A DNA stretch of 64,000 bases from Craterostigma plantagineum (GCA_027422505.1 JAPQWV010000753.1:1-64000), one strand, 5' to 3'; counted from the first letter of the stretch, positions 1 through 12,925 are shown. Notes: a model not told the origin generated them from the letters alone. Numbers and translations: made by a program.

Positions 1-684
1 TGTCGTCGTCCTCATAGGACACTTATCTCGATTACTTGCGAGACTGTGAATCCGTACACGGCAGTCTAAGCCGGCAATCACAAATCGTCATCAAGACCAC
101 ATCTGGCCGCTGACCCATGCAACAGCAAATCGGATCGAGGGGAACCAGTGACAGTCGAGACTTCGAAGTCAACTCCGTCAAAGCCCCTTTCGATCTAAGG
201 TACACGTAGACTACTATAGTGTTGTCGTCGGTCATTTACACTCCTTGAGTAATAAGCCATGTTCGACCGTACGACCCGTGAGTCAGTGTCCATGAAACGA
301 CTCAATCCCTTGATTCGACTCGTATCACAAGTCATGACCTCCGCTTCCAAGCGGTATATCAACACACAATAGGTCATCGACAAATAAGCCGTGATCGGTT
401 ATCCAGCACCCAACTAGAGCCTCATGCTTACGGACGTTTGTGTTCGAGGTTAAGAGTCCACTAGTGCTTTCCTCTCTCGTGCTCATCGAGAACAGTGACT
501 CAACTCGACACATTTGGCTTTGTCTATTTATCTTTACCGAATGCTAAGTAAAGAACTCATATCAATAAACAAACATCGTCTTTCAATAAACACACGAAAA
601 ATCATCTTAGAAGTCGAATGATAAATAAGCTAATGCCCTATACAATCTAATCCTCGTATAGCATTCGATGACATATTCCTAACA
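1..684 (-). repeat. CopA 3' LTR, partial
   Basis: This matches the right-hand LTR (9018-10903) and the solo LTR (51683-55200) over its length, and on the minus strand it begins with TGTTAGGAATATG. The remainder lies before base 1. The adjacent bases 685-697 read as a purine tract on the minus strand (GCAAGTGGGAGAT), the expected plus-strand primer next to a 3' LTR. Confidence 0.9.
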
Positions 685-686
685 AT

Positions 687-2060
687 CTCCCACTTGCATT
701 CAATCCATGCGGCACAGTATCTAATACCCATCTTTTGAGATGTCTAGTCAGCACTGCCTGTGATAGAGGCCTGGTGAATGGATCGTCCACATTTTTCGCG
801 GTCGCAACTTCTGCACGGATGTAGCCATTCTCAACGAATCCACGTAGCACGTGGCACTTTCTTTCATATGTTTGAACCTGCTGTGAGATCTCGATTCTTT
901 CGCCTGAGCAATAGCGCCAGTATTGTCACACCACAATGGCAATGGCCTATCTGCTACAGGAACGACACCAAGTGGAATCTGCAGTAGTGCTCTGTTTGGA
1001 ACTTTTCCAAGACACCGCTCCACCATTGAGCATAAAGACGAATCCAGAAGTGAATTTTCGATCGTCCACGTCAGACTGGAGGCTTGTTTCAGTCCATTTA
1101 AAAAATGGACTTGTTCAGTTTGCACACCTTCTGAGCATCTCCTTGCGATGTAAACCAGTAGGCTGCTCCATATATATTTCCTCCTTGAGGTATCCATTTA
1201 GAAACGCAGTTTTCACATCCATCTGCCAGACTCATCGTCATAGTGCACAGCTATCACAAACAATGTTCGAATGGACTTCATCATAGCGACAGGCGAAAAG
1301 GTCTCCTCATAGTCAATTCCTTTTTTTTACTGTACCCTTTCGCCACAATCCTAGCTTTGTATGTGTCAACCAATCCGCCAGATCCAATATTTCTCTTATA
1401 GATCCATTTACACCCAATGGGTCTAAAACCATCTGGGAGGTCTATTAGAGTCCAGAATTGTTTTTCATGCATAGAATCCATTTCAGCTTGCATAGCTATA
1501 AGCCATTTCTCCTAATCTTTATCCCTGATTGGCTAGTCATAGGTATGGGATCGTCTCCGACGTTCCCTTCCATCCCAGCAACCTCGTGCTCGATGTGGAC
1601 CATCTCGTATCTCTTAGGCTGGCGAGATACTCTACCCGATCTGTGCAACTGAGGTTGTGTCTCAGACTTCTCTACGGTGTCATCCGACACTGGAGTCTGT
1701 GAAAGCGCTTCTGACGACTCCCCAAGAGTTACTTCGTGACCCGCTCCACATTCTCGAACGAACTCTTCTTCGAAAAAGTGAGCCTGAAGGGCTACAACGA
1801 TTCTCTGATCAGCGTGGAAGTAAAATGCTATCCCATGGAATCCTCAGGATAACCGACAAAACGTCATTTCACAGCCTTGAATTCCAATTTATTTGTCTTG
1901 AGCTTTTTCACAAATGCGAGGCAACCCCAAATTCTAATGTGATTCAAGCTCGGTTATCGTCCTGTCCATATCTGATGTGGAATACCATCGACGGACTTTG
2001 TAGGACATCTATTCATAATGTGTGTCGATGTCAACAAGGCATGACCCCACAATGATATGG
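687..2060 (-). pseudogene. CopA pol remnant: integrase end, reverse transcriptase start, RNase H
   Basis: Reading leftwards on the minus strand, 2060-1700 carries the C-terminal part of a copia integrase in several frames. 1690-1496 holds the linker with the motif SGRVSRQPKRYEM. 1493-1281 holds the start of reverse transcriptase, with PIGCKWIYKRN and KARIVAKGYS. Around 1100 the frame jumps from the GLKQAS region of reverse transcriptase straight to the RNase H region ([12 protein letters not shown]), so the polymerase core with its YVDD box has been deleted. RNase H then continues to about 690 with CDNTGAIAQAK. Stops and frameshifts are frequent. The enzyme set would copy and integrate the element; this copy cannot make it. 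Confidence 0.85.
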
Positions 2061-2063
2061 GCA

Positions 2064-3666
2064 TGTGACACGCTCGAATACTAGCAAGTATACTAGGTCA
2101 TGCAAGTACTATAAAACGGACGTAAGTCCGAGTATTTATCGATCCACGAGGATAGCTCGATTAATTCTAAGATATTATTCTAAATTTTTTATTTAGACTA
2201 AAGCGAATATTAAAAAAGATGTTTAATATGATTTTTTTTATATGAAAATAAAATAACCGAACTAGATAAAAGCGCAAATAAAAATGACGGTTTTAAATCA
2301 ATAATGACAAACGTGATTAAAGCACATATTTTGGCACGATTTCTTCTACGTCTTCATTCTAATCAATACAATTTAAGTGAAGGTAAAATTCCTAACATAT
2401 GTGCTACCGCTCTCGCGTGTATAGCAACCCTATACGAGAGTGAACCAATCAACTATATCCCTATATGACTGTAGTTACTCCGCATGCATTCGGCGTTATG
2501 AACTTCCCCGAGTTTAGGCGCTTTTGACGCCTAAGGTCTCGGAAACCACACGGACGAAACCGATTCCATCTCTGGTCGGTTTTACGTCGTGGTGTTCGAC
2601 ACTTTATTCTAACGGTCTAATCACCTCTCGGTATCATAAACCAATCAACAAAACAAGCATATGGTGATCAATTATACGCAGGCATTAAAATCAGCGAAGA
2701 ACACATAACTTAACACATACGATTAAATAAAGTACGATGACATTAATACGAGTTCATAATCCGGCCTAATAAGGCCTTAACCACAAAACGACTTACGCTA
2801 GCATATTATTAGCGAAAGCAATGAATGTTTAAATAGAGACATAATTAAAACATTAAAAATAAAAGATAGGATTAATTACGTCCTTCACAGTACTTTCGTT
2901 GAACGAGTGGTGGGCGACTTCTCACGTAACTTGTTCAATCGAGTCACTAGATGTCGAAGCTTCCCAGAGTTGTTGACTTCACTTCAGCCCTCATAAACTG
3001 CCGTAGTTGGCTATGTGCTTCGATGTGTGCTCAGCAATGGAAGCTCAACCTCTCGGCCTCCCTCACCTCACAAGCCCGCAGCTAACTCTAATGACACACA
3101 GATCGCACGGGCTTTTTCTCAATTAGCACATAGGTTATTTATTACCTCAATATCCAAGCTTCCCCTGCTCTCTCTTTGTAAGGTGTTTTTATAGGCATGA
3201 GGAGAAACACGAGACCGAATATCCCTAATTTCCTCAACTTGTTTTCCTTGTTTCATGCATTCCTCGGATTTTCAATGGGTTGCCCCCTTTTTCTGCTCTC
3301 AGTGCTCGACAAAAGAAATATCAAAGCCGTCTTTGTCGTTCTTCAATTGTGTAGGTCATTTTCTTTTGTGTAGATCGATCGTGTAGCTCTCTCTCTGCTC
3401 TTGTATCTATATGTGGGCTTATTTCATAGGCTGAATTTTGCTAATGGGCCCGAACATGTGGGTTGTTATTTGGGCTCATGGACTTCTCGTAGTTTGGGCT
3501 GATTTTTGGCCCAGGTTCGCTCCCGATTTTTTCCTCTTTTTGCTCTGTTACCTGTCAAATATGAAAATTAACATTCGATAGGATATTTGTGGACATTTAG
3601 ACATATACTATGGAATTACGCAATTTTTCGGGCCTAAAATGTTCGTGAAATCCTAACTTATCAACA
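2064..3666 (-). repeat. TatF 3' LTR
   Basis: On the minus strand the LTR begins TGTTGATAAGTTAGG at 3666, directly after the purine tract read from plus 3667-3680 (GCTAGTTTGGGGAT), and ends TGTCACA at 2064. That gives 1603 bases with TG...CA ends. No second copy is present for comparison, so the ends rest on the terminal dinucleotides and the purine tract. Confidence 0.72.
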
Positions 3667-5465
3667 ATCCCCAAACTAGCTTCGATCGTCCTCGATCATA
3701 ACAACGGATAAAGACTAAATCGAGTTGGGATTTTACAACGTCACTAAATGAATTCTCATGTTTATTCTTAGAAAAGCAAAAGCACAATCGGTCGAAATCG
3801 TCATCAACTAATGAATGATCCAGCTAAACACGAGACATGATGATAGTTCGCAATCATACCATATCACAAAAATATTTTCAGATCGTAACACGTATCAAGT
3901 GACAACTCTCACATGGATCGCTCAAGTCGCTCGAAGAGTTTAATGGGATCTGTATTAAAACGCTCAACTCACAACATAGAATGATATTACTCTGTGCTTG
4001 CAAATATATCACGTCATAATTACTTAGTGAATCTCATGCACGAATTAAAAGGTCTTTATAGAGGGTTGTAATGGGGCTCGGGGTATTAAGGGTGTGATAT
4101 ATGGGATGAGTGAGCTAATATGGTCAAGCATGTTCGTCACTAAGTCGCTTTACTCGTCTACCAACAAAGTACATCAAATAACAGATACTCATACTACTAC
4201 AAAAAAAACCCACTCAAAAATTTACTAAGAACTCAAATAATTCTGAAAATGTAACCCCTCTTTTTTTTTTATAAATATAAATAGTATTTTTTTATATTTT
4301 TTTTCTCTATTTTTTTCTTTTTTTTTTCTCGATACTTCTTTTTTTTTTCGCTTTTTTTTTTTTTATCGACCTCTCTCTTTTCTTTTCTATTCTAAGTTTT
4401 TTTTCAAACAAATACTCTGAACTAATAGACTCAATACTCTAAGCCACTAGTAGGCTAACATGTTGATAATGGTTCGAGGGTGAAGGATAAAATAATGGAA
4501 CAACGGGATAATGTAGCTAAATATCATGGCTCCAAATCAAAGAATAAGGCTAATAAGGCTCAAATGGGCTCACTAATTGATAGATATGTTGGGTACGGAG
4601 ATATTTAGGCCAGTGACTCATCCTAAGCGCCTTTATCATATTTGTACACAAAAATCCACATTGATATTGACATGCATAACAAAGCAAGTTCGAAAATAAT
4701 CAGACTACGCCTGGCACTCATGAAATACACATTGAGCAAGTATTGGGTTTCTCTCTCTTTTTTTTTTTTTTTTTTTTTCTGGCACTCATGAAAAACACAT
4801 TTGAGCAAGTATCGAGCTCAAAACTCACAATATTTTTTGGGTTTGTGTATCATGATACGTACTATTTTCCTGAAGTAATCAATGGTCAGATAATCATGCT
4901 AATATCAAAACACGTAACGTTCAGAACTTTCACACACAATTAGCTGAATCTTATCTCGACACAAGCAAAATTTCAAAAATTTTCATCATTGGTAGGAGTT
5001 TTCATAAGTGACTTACGAATCATAACATTGATTAGTTAAACCAACTAATAAATCGAAGAGATCGATATCATATAAAATCTAGCATGTGTCACCCCACCCC
5101 CAAACTAATTATCACATTGTCCCCAATGTGTAGAAATATAAAGCAAAGAGAGAGTTTAAGTGGCACTGCCCTGAATAATGCATAGATCGATGTGGGGAGA
5201 GTTGTGAGAAGACATCAGTTCCTTCAGGATATAGCTACTTCTGCGGTCGAACCACCCCCAAACTAACTACGAGCCTGCGAGGAAACATAACTAGACGACA
5301 CCGTAATACGAATTTTTGTGAAAATAAATTCAAATGCAAGACACACTTATAAGATGCGATAATTAATATAGACTCTAATAAAATAGAAATGCATAGATAG
5401 TACTTGGGTTGCCTCCCAAGAAGCGCTATTTTTATAGTCGTTAGCTCGACTATCAATCAGACTGA
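3667..5465 (-). other. TatF non-coding region between integrase and 3' LTR
   Basis: There is no credible reading frame. The stretch is AT-rich, with long T runs around 4260-4400 and 4750-4780. It contains a second polypurine-like tract (plus CCACCCCCAAACTAA at about 5250 and a similar one at 5094-5110), as seen in long Tat/Athila elements that carry extra purine tracts upstream of the LTR. A 40-base stretch around 4700-4740 recurs at 4780-4815 either side of a T tract, a local duplication. Confidence 0.6.
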
Positions 5466-6607
5466 TCAAGGAGGGTCATTGTCTCGGCTTCCGCCGTTGT
5501 TCTGGAGGTCCTTCAGATCGCTGGTATTCTCTCCAGGCGACATAGCCCTGGAAGACACAGAATAACCAGAAGCACTGGCATTAGTAACGTTAGGTTCAAC
5601 CAGAGAAATCGATGTAGTTTCCTCCAATTCCCAATTATCGTACAACTTGAGACGTTGAGCATTGACCGTGAACAATTCCTTTCCATCTTTGATGATTTGT
5701 ACGGCTCCGGAAGGAAACACTTTTGCCACTTCATAGGGTCCACTCTACTTACTCTTCAATTTTCCTGGGAATAACGTAGTCGCGAGTTGAAGAGTAGCAC
5801 TCGATCACCGATTTTGAACTCTCTCAGTATGATTCTCTTGTCATGCCATTTTTTCGTCCGCTCTTTGTAGAGTTTTGCATTTTCGTATGCTTGCTGACAA
5901 AATTCTTCCATCTCATTTAGTTATAGCAACCTATTTTTACCTGCCTCAGAATACTCAAAATTAAGTTTTTTAACAGCCCAATAAGCACGATGTTCTAACT
6001 CGACAGGTAAATGACATGCTTTCCCAAATACTAGTCTAAAAGCCGAGGTTCCTATAGGGGTTTTAAAAGTAGTGTCATATGCCCATAATGCGTCATCTAA
6101 CTGTAAAGACCAATCCTTCCTAGAGGCATTTACTGTCTTTTCTAAGATCTGTTTTAGTTCCCTATTTGATACTTCTACCTGTCCACTGGTTTGTGGATGA
6201 TATGGGGTAGATACTTTATGCTTGACACCAAATTTTGATAATAAATTGGCAAATAATTTGTTTCAAAAATGAGTGCCACCATCACTAATTATCGCACGAG
6301 GTGTACCAAAACGAGTAAAGATATGTTTTTTCAGAAACCGAATGACTACACGTGCATCATTAGTCCTGCATGCTTCGGCCTCTACCCACTTAGATACATA
6401 ATCAACTGCAACCAGTATGTACTTATTAGAGCATGAAGTAGGAAAAGGCCCCATAAAATCTATACCCCAAACATCAAAGAGCTCAACTTCTAACATTCTA
6501 TTCAAAGGCATTTCATGTTTTCTAGAAATATTACCCGTACGTTGACAACGATCACATGAAGCCACAAATGTATGAGCATCTTTAAATACAGGCCGATATA
6601 AAAACAA
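5466..6607 (-). pseudogene. TatF integrase, broken
   Basis: The integrase would insert element cDNA into chromosomes. At 6607-6263 an open stretch shows the zinc-finger end (CDRCQRTGN) and the catalytic core start ([12 protein letters not shown], with the first catalytic Asp; then IISDGGTHF, with the second). After a stop the core continues in other frames, with [12 protein letters not shown] at about 6215-6180, including the catalytic Glu. The C-terminal module (SGPYEVAKVFPSGAVQI, about 5750-5690) runs to 5466. At least two frameshifts and several stops break it. The part before the zinc finger is cut off at the junction with CopA. Confidence 0.85.
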
Positions 6608-6629
6608 ATAAATTTCCCCAAGTTTTTGG

Positions 6630-6884
6630 AATGTTCCAAACTCTAGTAGGCCAGAATAAACCTGGTTGTAGTACTTTTGTCATTTCGGCCTTGTTCAGAT
6701 TAAAGTTCACAATGAACAAATTGAAGGAAGGTGGGAGCGACTGAAGTATGAGATCGTTCTGGAGCTCGTTATCCATGTTAAAGTCCAGTGCCTCAAGTCT
6801 TTCGATCCAATCGATCATCTTGAGCACATCCACTCCGACGTCACTACCCTCAGTCGTTTTGCAATGAAACATTTGCTCCGTCAA
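6630..6884 (-). pseudogene. CopA gag remnant (UBN2-type)
   Basis: The minus-strand reading contains LILQSLPPSFNLFIVNF, the hallmark stretch of copia gag proteins of the UBN2/gag-polypeptide family. These form the virus-like particle around element RNA. Only about 70 residues can be recognised, preceded by LKMIDWIERLEALDF. The zinc knuckle, protease and most of the integrase that should follow are absent, the gap being occupied by TatF. Confidence 0.75.
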
Positions 6885-9006
6885 GGAATAGCGAGCACTC
6901 CTGGAATGTTCGCCAAAAAGCTCCTTCAGTTAAAGCAAAATGGCGCCGACTTCTATTTTCGAGTGATTGCGCTGCAACTCATTGCTCATGGAAAGAAGTA
7001 TATAGCCCTTGACCTTTGGCTCGTCTATCTGCAACTCATTGCGCAGCCCGGTCTTCGTCACTCGCATCAGCCCCTGGGACTTGCGGTACGGGGGAATCGA
7101 GGACATAAGTTAATGACTGCATACATAGGACTATCCTCTGGTATGGAGCCAGTCCACGTAGTTTGGTGCCACCAAACAGTTTCTCTCAAGCAGCATAGTA
7201 ATAATTTTCGTCATCGCAGTAAATAGAAAGAAACGTAAAGCTGCAGAAATATAGATCTAATTAGGTTTATTTTATCATTCATCAAGCGCAAACAAGGACT
7301 TTTCGTTTCGCTTGACTCCCACTATTTTTCTCGAAAATCTATCCTCCCGAGAAGAGTTTCGGAAACCTCGTTGAAAGTTTCATATAGAGTTGATGTCCCG
7401 ACTCGACTAGACTTGCCTCAGCCTTAACGCAATATTTAGCTCATCTAATCTTATCGAAGTCACGTCAAACGTGAACTTATCCAATAAGAGTTTCAACTAT
7501 CTCTGTCTCAGTCATTTACCCTATCGGCTAACCCTGCTTATTGGGTATAACTGCCTAAGTGTGACCTATCAACTTATGCTCAAATCGCACAGAATGTACC
7601 GCCCCTTGCTTCTATACGCTTCCTGGGGGGTGGACTGGTATGACGAGCGACGTCCAAGACACACCCGAGATGCTAACACTAGGGCGGAATACACGACGCC
7701 AACTTACTCGGAACAAAACGCAAAACTTCCCAATGCTAGACATCTGGAGCATGATAGAAGACATCAATCTAATTCCTTCATTCACTTAGTATTTATCAAA
7801 TGGGAGAATAAACCCATCTCACATAAGAGCACATAAAACATGCATATCATTTCAAAAACCAACACGCACGTAGGTAGTAAATTAACCCTAGGAAACAAAC
7901 TACACGACATCACAAGCGGATTATGTGTCTTCAAAAGACTTTGGGTCGTCGCACGGATCTTGAAGTCGTCAAACGTCCATCGTCACTTGAACGGCCTCAA
8001 AGTCACCGTACGTCCACAACCTTGTCACCGCCGGGGGGTTGCCTTCCATCAAATGGGCTCTCGTGTTCGTATTTAAGCTAATCTAATAAACCGATAAACT
8101 ATAACACGGGGGATCATAAGTCCCGAACAACCGTATAAAACAAATACAACCCTGGCGACGTAACCCTTAACAAATGACCCGGTTCCTAAACCCGCAAGTG
8201 CGCCTTAAATCACATTCATAACGAGCACGTTGACAATTGTATGATTTTAAAAGGAGATGGAAATTGGGCCTCAAATGGGCCAAGCCCATTAACAGGCCCG
8301 TTAAGGCTTTGACCGCGAAGCCCTAACGCTGCTGCCGCGACTGAAATTGCTCAGCCATGAAAATACGCCGGAGAGCCACGACGGAGAATGCCGCCGTGCG
8401 AAGTCCCGGTCGGAGCCGGAACCGTCGCCGCCGGCGATGACATGGTGCGCAACGCGCGCGTTCAACTCGCGGTAGAAAACTGCTGCGACTCCTTCGTCGC
8501 CTCAGCCCTCCTTGCCGGAGTCATAGCCTCGCCGGGAGAGATCCCCATCGCACCATTCCGGCCGAGCCAGAGTCTCTGCGGCTATCATGCGCTGTGCGCA
8601 CCGTGCGAGCCATCACAATCCGTGGCCAAAGCACGGACGATCTCTGCCGTGCCCCCGCCCCTTGCAGCGGCGCTGCCCGGGGCCGGTGCCTAAGCCACCG
8701 TGGCTGGCATCGGTCCCTGCGTACGAGGCAGATTATGCCTGCTCGAAGCAGTCCGATCCCGAGGCTGCAGCATCGCTGCACCGCTCGCAGCCCACGTGCA
8801 ACGCGCGACTGCCCGGATCCTGCCATCGCACGGGTCCCGGCCCGATCCCTGGTTCCTCGTTGGTTCGTACCGCACGAGTTGGTGGTCGTGGGTTGGCAAA
8901 CGACGCATCGGGCAGCCCAACATTCGAACTGCGTCGGCATTTCAATCGTCTCCCACGCGCCTCATTTCGATTCAAACACGTTACGATTCCGATCACGAGC
9001 GCCCGA
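6885..9006 (-). other. CopA gag 5' end and leader, no intact gene
   Basis: This is the stretch between the recognisable gag and the primer-binding site. 6885-7240 probably holds the decayed N-terminal part of gag. 7240-8330 has ordinary composition and no recognisable coding sequence; another unrecognised insertion could lie here. 8330-9005 is strikingly GC-rich and open in many frames on both strands, but none of the translations has protein-like composition or a known motif. I take it as untranslated leader or captured DNA, not a gene. Confidence 0.45.
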
Positions 9007-9016
9007 TCTGATACCA
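9007..9016 (-). other. CopA primer-binding site (initiator Met tRNA)
   Basis: On the minus strand this reads TGGTATCAGA, complementary to the 3' end of plant initiator methionine tRNA, one base from the end of the 5' LTR. It fixes the orientation of CopA and the inner end of its 5' LTR. Confidence 0.85.
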
Positions 9017-9017
9017 C

Positions 9018-10903
9018 TGTTGGGATACCTGGTGTCTCCCGGAGGCGCCACGTCCCAGAGTACGATGCAGAAAAAAATTTTCGAGTTCCCCGATTGCCCT
9101 CATTGCTTGGATCAGAATAGTAACACATAGACACGTAATAGAGCGGGTCCAACCCGAAGAGAATTACCAGTTGAAGCGAGTGGCAGCTCCTCGTCCTTTG
9201 CTACAACGTTGCGTCATTGGTGGTGGATGGCACTTGATCGTCACGCAGACCTCGCAGTGTAGCATGGAATCAGTTCTCTAAAGATGGCTAGAGAGAACCG
9301 AGCCGTCGCATGGGAGAAAAGTGTGTGCGTTCGTTATGTGTGTTTTGTAGCTTTAGTAATTTCGAAAATCATTCATAGAAGCACGAAATTTCTCTTGAAT
9401 TATGATAGGGCTGGCCTATTATACTAAGCCAGAATCGAAAATCCCAATAATATATCAAAGATATGATTTTTCGATTTTTACTCCTTAAGTGGATAGATTC
9501 TTTTGCCATATTCTTTTGAATTCCAAATCCAAACTTAAGGAAACTTGCTATTCTTTTGAATTCCAATCCAAACTTAATCCTAGATTAATTTTGAAATTTC
9601 CAACTTAAAACAAATAATATTGCAAATATATTATTTCCATGTATTTAAATTTTTGAAATTATTTCCCAAGCTATAATTCGAAAATCAGCTTAAGGTTAAA
9701 TTCTAGTTTTACCCTCAAGCCTTTTATGCACTTGGCCAAGCCCAACTCTTAAAGTTAGTTCCTTACGAAATCCGACTTCGGTCCATTAAACGGCTCGAGG
9801 CCCACTAAGGCACGGCCCAATGGCCCAAGGCTTGTTAAGGCCTAAACCACTTTCTCTCCCTATCAGTACACGTTGATGATCCTTTTTAAGTCCGACTCTC
9901 TAGATTCGACTCAATCGACAAGGGAGGAATCCAAAAGTCCGGTAGTTACCTAGCCAATCCCTCAGTACCGGACCATAACCCGATTCGAGTGCGAATTTCG
10001 ACACAGTCTTTAATCCAGAACCTCACTATAGATTATAATACTACGTATAAACCCTTCAGCTGTATCCCAATCGAGTGAGAGCCATGGTCTATGTCAAACT
10101 CACTGAACTCGATTCTATGATAAAACGGAGACGAGGCAAATTACCAAACTACCCTCCATGTCCAACATGAGTTAGTTCAATACCTTGACAAAGGATTTCG
10201 TAATTTCCTGTTGCCGTCCTCATAGGACACTTATCCCGATTAATTGCGAGACTGTGAATCCGTACTCGGCTGTATAAGCCCAGCAATCACAAATCGTCAT
10301 CAAGACTGCATCTGGCCCGTCGACCCACGCAACAGCAAATCGGGTCGAGGGGAACCAGTGACAGTCGAGACTTCGAAGTCGACTTCGTCAAAGCTCCTTT
10401 TTGTCTAAGGTTCACGTAGACTACTATAGTGTTGTCGTCGGTCATTGACACTCCTTTAGTAATAAGCCGTGTTCGACCGTACGACCCGTGACTCAGTGTC
10501 CATGAAACGACTCAATCCCTTAATTCGACTCGTATCACAAGTCATGATCTCCACTTCCAAGCGGGATATCGGCACACGATAGGTCATCGACAAATAAGCC
10601 GTGATCGGTTATCCAACATCCAACTAGAGCCTCAGGCTTACGAACTTTTAATGTTCGAGGTTAAGAGTCCACTGGTGCCTTCTCTCTCGTGCTCATCGAG
10701 AACAGTGACTCAACTCGACACATTTAGATTTGTTCATTTATTGCTTTACCGGATGCTATGTAAAGAACTCATATATCAATAAACGAACAACGCCTTTTAT
10801 TAAACACGTGGAAAATCATATTACATAAGAAGTCGAATGATAAATAAGGTAATGCCCTATACAATCTAATCCTCGTATAGCATTCGAGGGCATATTCCTA
10901 ACA
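9018..10903 (-). repeat. CopA 5' LTR, complete (1886 bp)
   Basis: The LTR has TG...CA ends: minus-strand start TGTTAGGAATATG at 10903 and end CCCAACA at 9018. Bases 10211-10903 match the partial LTR at 1-684 closely. The whole unit matches the solo LTR at 51683-55200 once the hairpin inserted there is removed. It supplies promoter and polyadenylation functions for the element. Confidence 0.9.
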
Positions 10904-11470
10904 ATGAGCCAACGTTTCACCTTCTGATTTTTTGCATTCCATTTTTCATAACCAACATCCCTCTCATGAGGGATCAGAGAGGTCCCCGTGATATAAGAAA
11001 GTTTTTCACCATTTTCTTCACATATAGAGAATGATCGTCTGGACTTTGACAAAATTCGTTTCTTTGAAAATATCCATCAATTTTTTTGTTCCATGCTCGC
11101 GGAGCTTGCTTCAATCTGTATAGCGTTTTTGAGTCGATATACTTTATTTTCTTTTCCCTGTATTTCGAACCCTTGAGGTTGATGCACGTAGATTTCCTCA
11201 TCGAGTTCCCCATTTAGGAAGGTCGATTTGACATCAAGTTGAAATACTTGAAGTTCTAGTTGTGCCGCAAAAGGAATAGTCGAATAGTCTCCATTCGGAC
11301 AACAGACGCAAAAGTCTCGTTGAAGTCCACTTCATGTTGTTGAGCGAACCCCTTTTCAATGAGTCGAGCCTTATTTTCTATATACTTCCATCTTCGAGGA
11401 GTTTGGTTTTGAAAATCCATTTGAGACCAATTACATCCTTATTCTCCGGTAGGGGTCCACCAATTCCCAA
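10904..11470 (-). pseudogene. CopB reverse transcriptase, split by CopA
   Basis: The minus-strand translations include LYRLKQAPRAWNKKIDGYF followed by DDHSLYVKK, the region before the catalytic YVDD box of copia reverse transcriptase. Upstream (11470-11215) the N-terminal part is present in other frames. The sequence ends at the CopA LTR, so the catalytic centre lies off the window. Several stops are present. Confidence 0.82.
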
Positions 11471-11513
11471 GTTTTATTCTTTTCGATCATTGCGATTTCT
11501 TCTTTCATAGCCT

Positions 11514-12925
11514 TTATCCACCGTCTTGTTTTGCAGCAACTTCAAAACTACTGGGCTCAACTGTGGAGAAAGAAACTTCGGAAATTTCATAAATATTTCT
11601 TAAAGGCCGAGTTTTTCTTACCGGCGAATCTGAGTTTTCTCCTCCGGAATTTGATAAAGAAGGTTCGGGACTTTGAGGTAGAGTTGCTACTTCATCTTCT
11701 TCTTTGTCATTGGTTGGTTCAAAGAATACATTTGGAGAAAATTGCTGTGAGGAATTTTCTCCCCGGCTCCATTGAGCCATTTCATCAAATAATACATCTC
11801 TCAAAATAACAAGCTTGCAATTTAGAGGTATAAAGACGATATCCTTTAGACTCACCGCTGTAGCCAGTAAGTATGAGTTTTTCACCTTTTGTGTCAAGCT
11901 TGTCTCGATTTGGGGCTGATATGTGAATACGCAATGCTACAAAAAATCTTCAAATGATCAACGGGTTTCCTCTTGTGCTAAGCTTCGAATGACGTTTTGT
12001 TCCGTACAGCTTCTGTCAGACACCTGTTCAAAATATAAATAGAAGTGTGAACAGCCTCAGCCCGGAAATTTTTATGTAATCCTTTGCCGATCATCATGCT
12101 CCTCGACATTTCCGCTATTGTGTGATTTTTCCGTTCGGCGACTCCATTCTGTTGAGGACTTCTTCGAACCCTGAGTTGCCTCTGAATACCATTTTCCTTA
12201 CAATATTCCATGAACGAATGATATATAAATTCTCATCCTGTATCCGTTCTAAGTGTCTGAATTTTATAATGACTCTGTTTCTCGACAAGAGCCTTAAACT
12301 TCAGAAAAATAGCAAATGCCTCGGATTTCTCATTTAGAAAATAAATACACATCATCCTTGTAAAATCATCAACAAACAGAATGAAGTATATTTTGTTACC
12401 GAGAGAAGGAGTTCTCGTTGGTCCCCAGATATCCGCATGAACAAGCTTTAGCGGTTCCTTTGCTCGTCAAGTTGTTTTTGGAAACGGAAGTCGATGCATT
12501 TTGCCATGTACACATCGGTCATAAATTTCTGTTTGTCGATCAATACTTGGTGGCACTTTTGTTTGAGCAGTTTCAGCCCCTTGCCGTTGAGATGTCCGTA
12601 TCTCAAATGCCAAAGTTGAGATTGTTCAAGATTTTCTCCCTTGCATGGCACTTTCTCTTGGAATGATCATCGGAAATACCTTGTTTGAACTCATAGGAAC
12701 ATAACCAATAGTATTATTGCTTTTCTCATGAAAAATTTCTGCTTTTTCCATCGTAAAAAGATACCGAATATCCCTTCTCCAATAATTGTCCAACACTAAG
12801 AAGATTACTCGTAAATTTGGCACAAAAAGAACTCCTTGAATGAGCTTTTTGTTACCTTCTTTAGTTTTGACTGCAATGGTTCCCTTTCCTTCGGCCTTGT
12901 GTAGCTTACCATCGCCGAGTTTCAC
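11514..12925 (-). pseudogene. CopB protease tail, GAG-pre-integrase and integrase
   Basis: From the right: 12925-12626 shows KLGDGKLHKAEGKGT and IQGVLFVPNL, the stretch after the copia protease. 12651-12448 shows LWHLRYGHLNGKGL, the GAG-pre-integrase zinc region. 12211-11978 shows the end of the integrase core (QQNGVAERKNHTI, with the catalytic Glu). 11897-11514 holds the integrase C-terminal end (LVILRDVLFDEMAQW) and the acidic, Ser/Pro-rich linker before reverse transcriptase. The pieces are in different frames, so no integrase can be made. Confidence 0.85.

Larger units (their letters stand above)
2064..6607 (-). mobile_element. TatF: 3' portion of a Tat/Athila-type Ty3/gypsy element inside CopA
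   Basis: This is a gypsy fragment on the minus strand made of integrase, a long non-coding stretch and a 3' LTR. Its left end interrupts the CopA integrase and its right end abuts CopA gag sequence. The 5' part (5' LTR, gag, protease, reverse transcriptase) is missing, so the right boundary is only good to about 20 bases and no target duplication can be tested. The integrase signature HPQTSGQVE and the long non-coding region before the LTR are typical of the Tat/Athila group. Confidence 0.8.
1..10903 (-). mobile_element. CopA: Ty1/copia LTR retrotransposon, broken and nested, running off the left edge
   Basis: A copia element lies on the minus strand. Its 5' LTR is complete on the right and its 3' LTR is cut by the start of the window. 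The internal part starts with a methionine-tRNA primer site beside the 5' LTR and ends with a purine-rich tract beside the 3' LTR. Between them are only scraps of gag and of pol, because the gypsy fragment TatF sits in the integrase region and most of the integrase and protease coding DNA is gone. CopA itself lies inside the reverse transcriptase of CopB. The five bases after its right end are ATGAG; the matching duplication would lie outside the window. A solo LTR of the same family lies at 51683-55200. Confidence 0.88.

Noticed and set aside
4250..4400. Long T-rich tract as a possible terminator or poly(A) of a processed gene
   Set aside because: Lies in the non-coding part of TatF, is interrupted repeatedly, and has no adjacent cDNA-like sequence or duplication.
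8521..9152. Several overlapping open frames of 100-180 codons on both strands
   Set aside because: They overlap in many frames at once in GC-rich DNA, run up to or into the CopA LTR, and show no motif or family resemblance.
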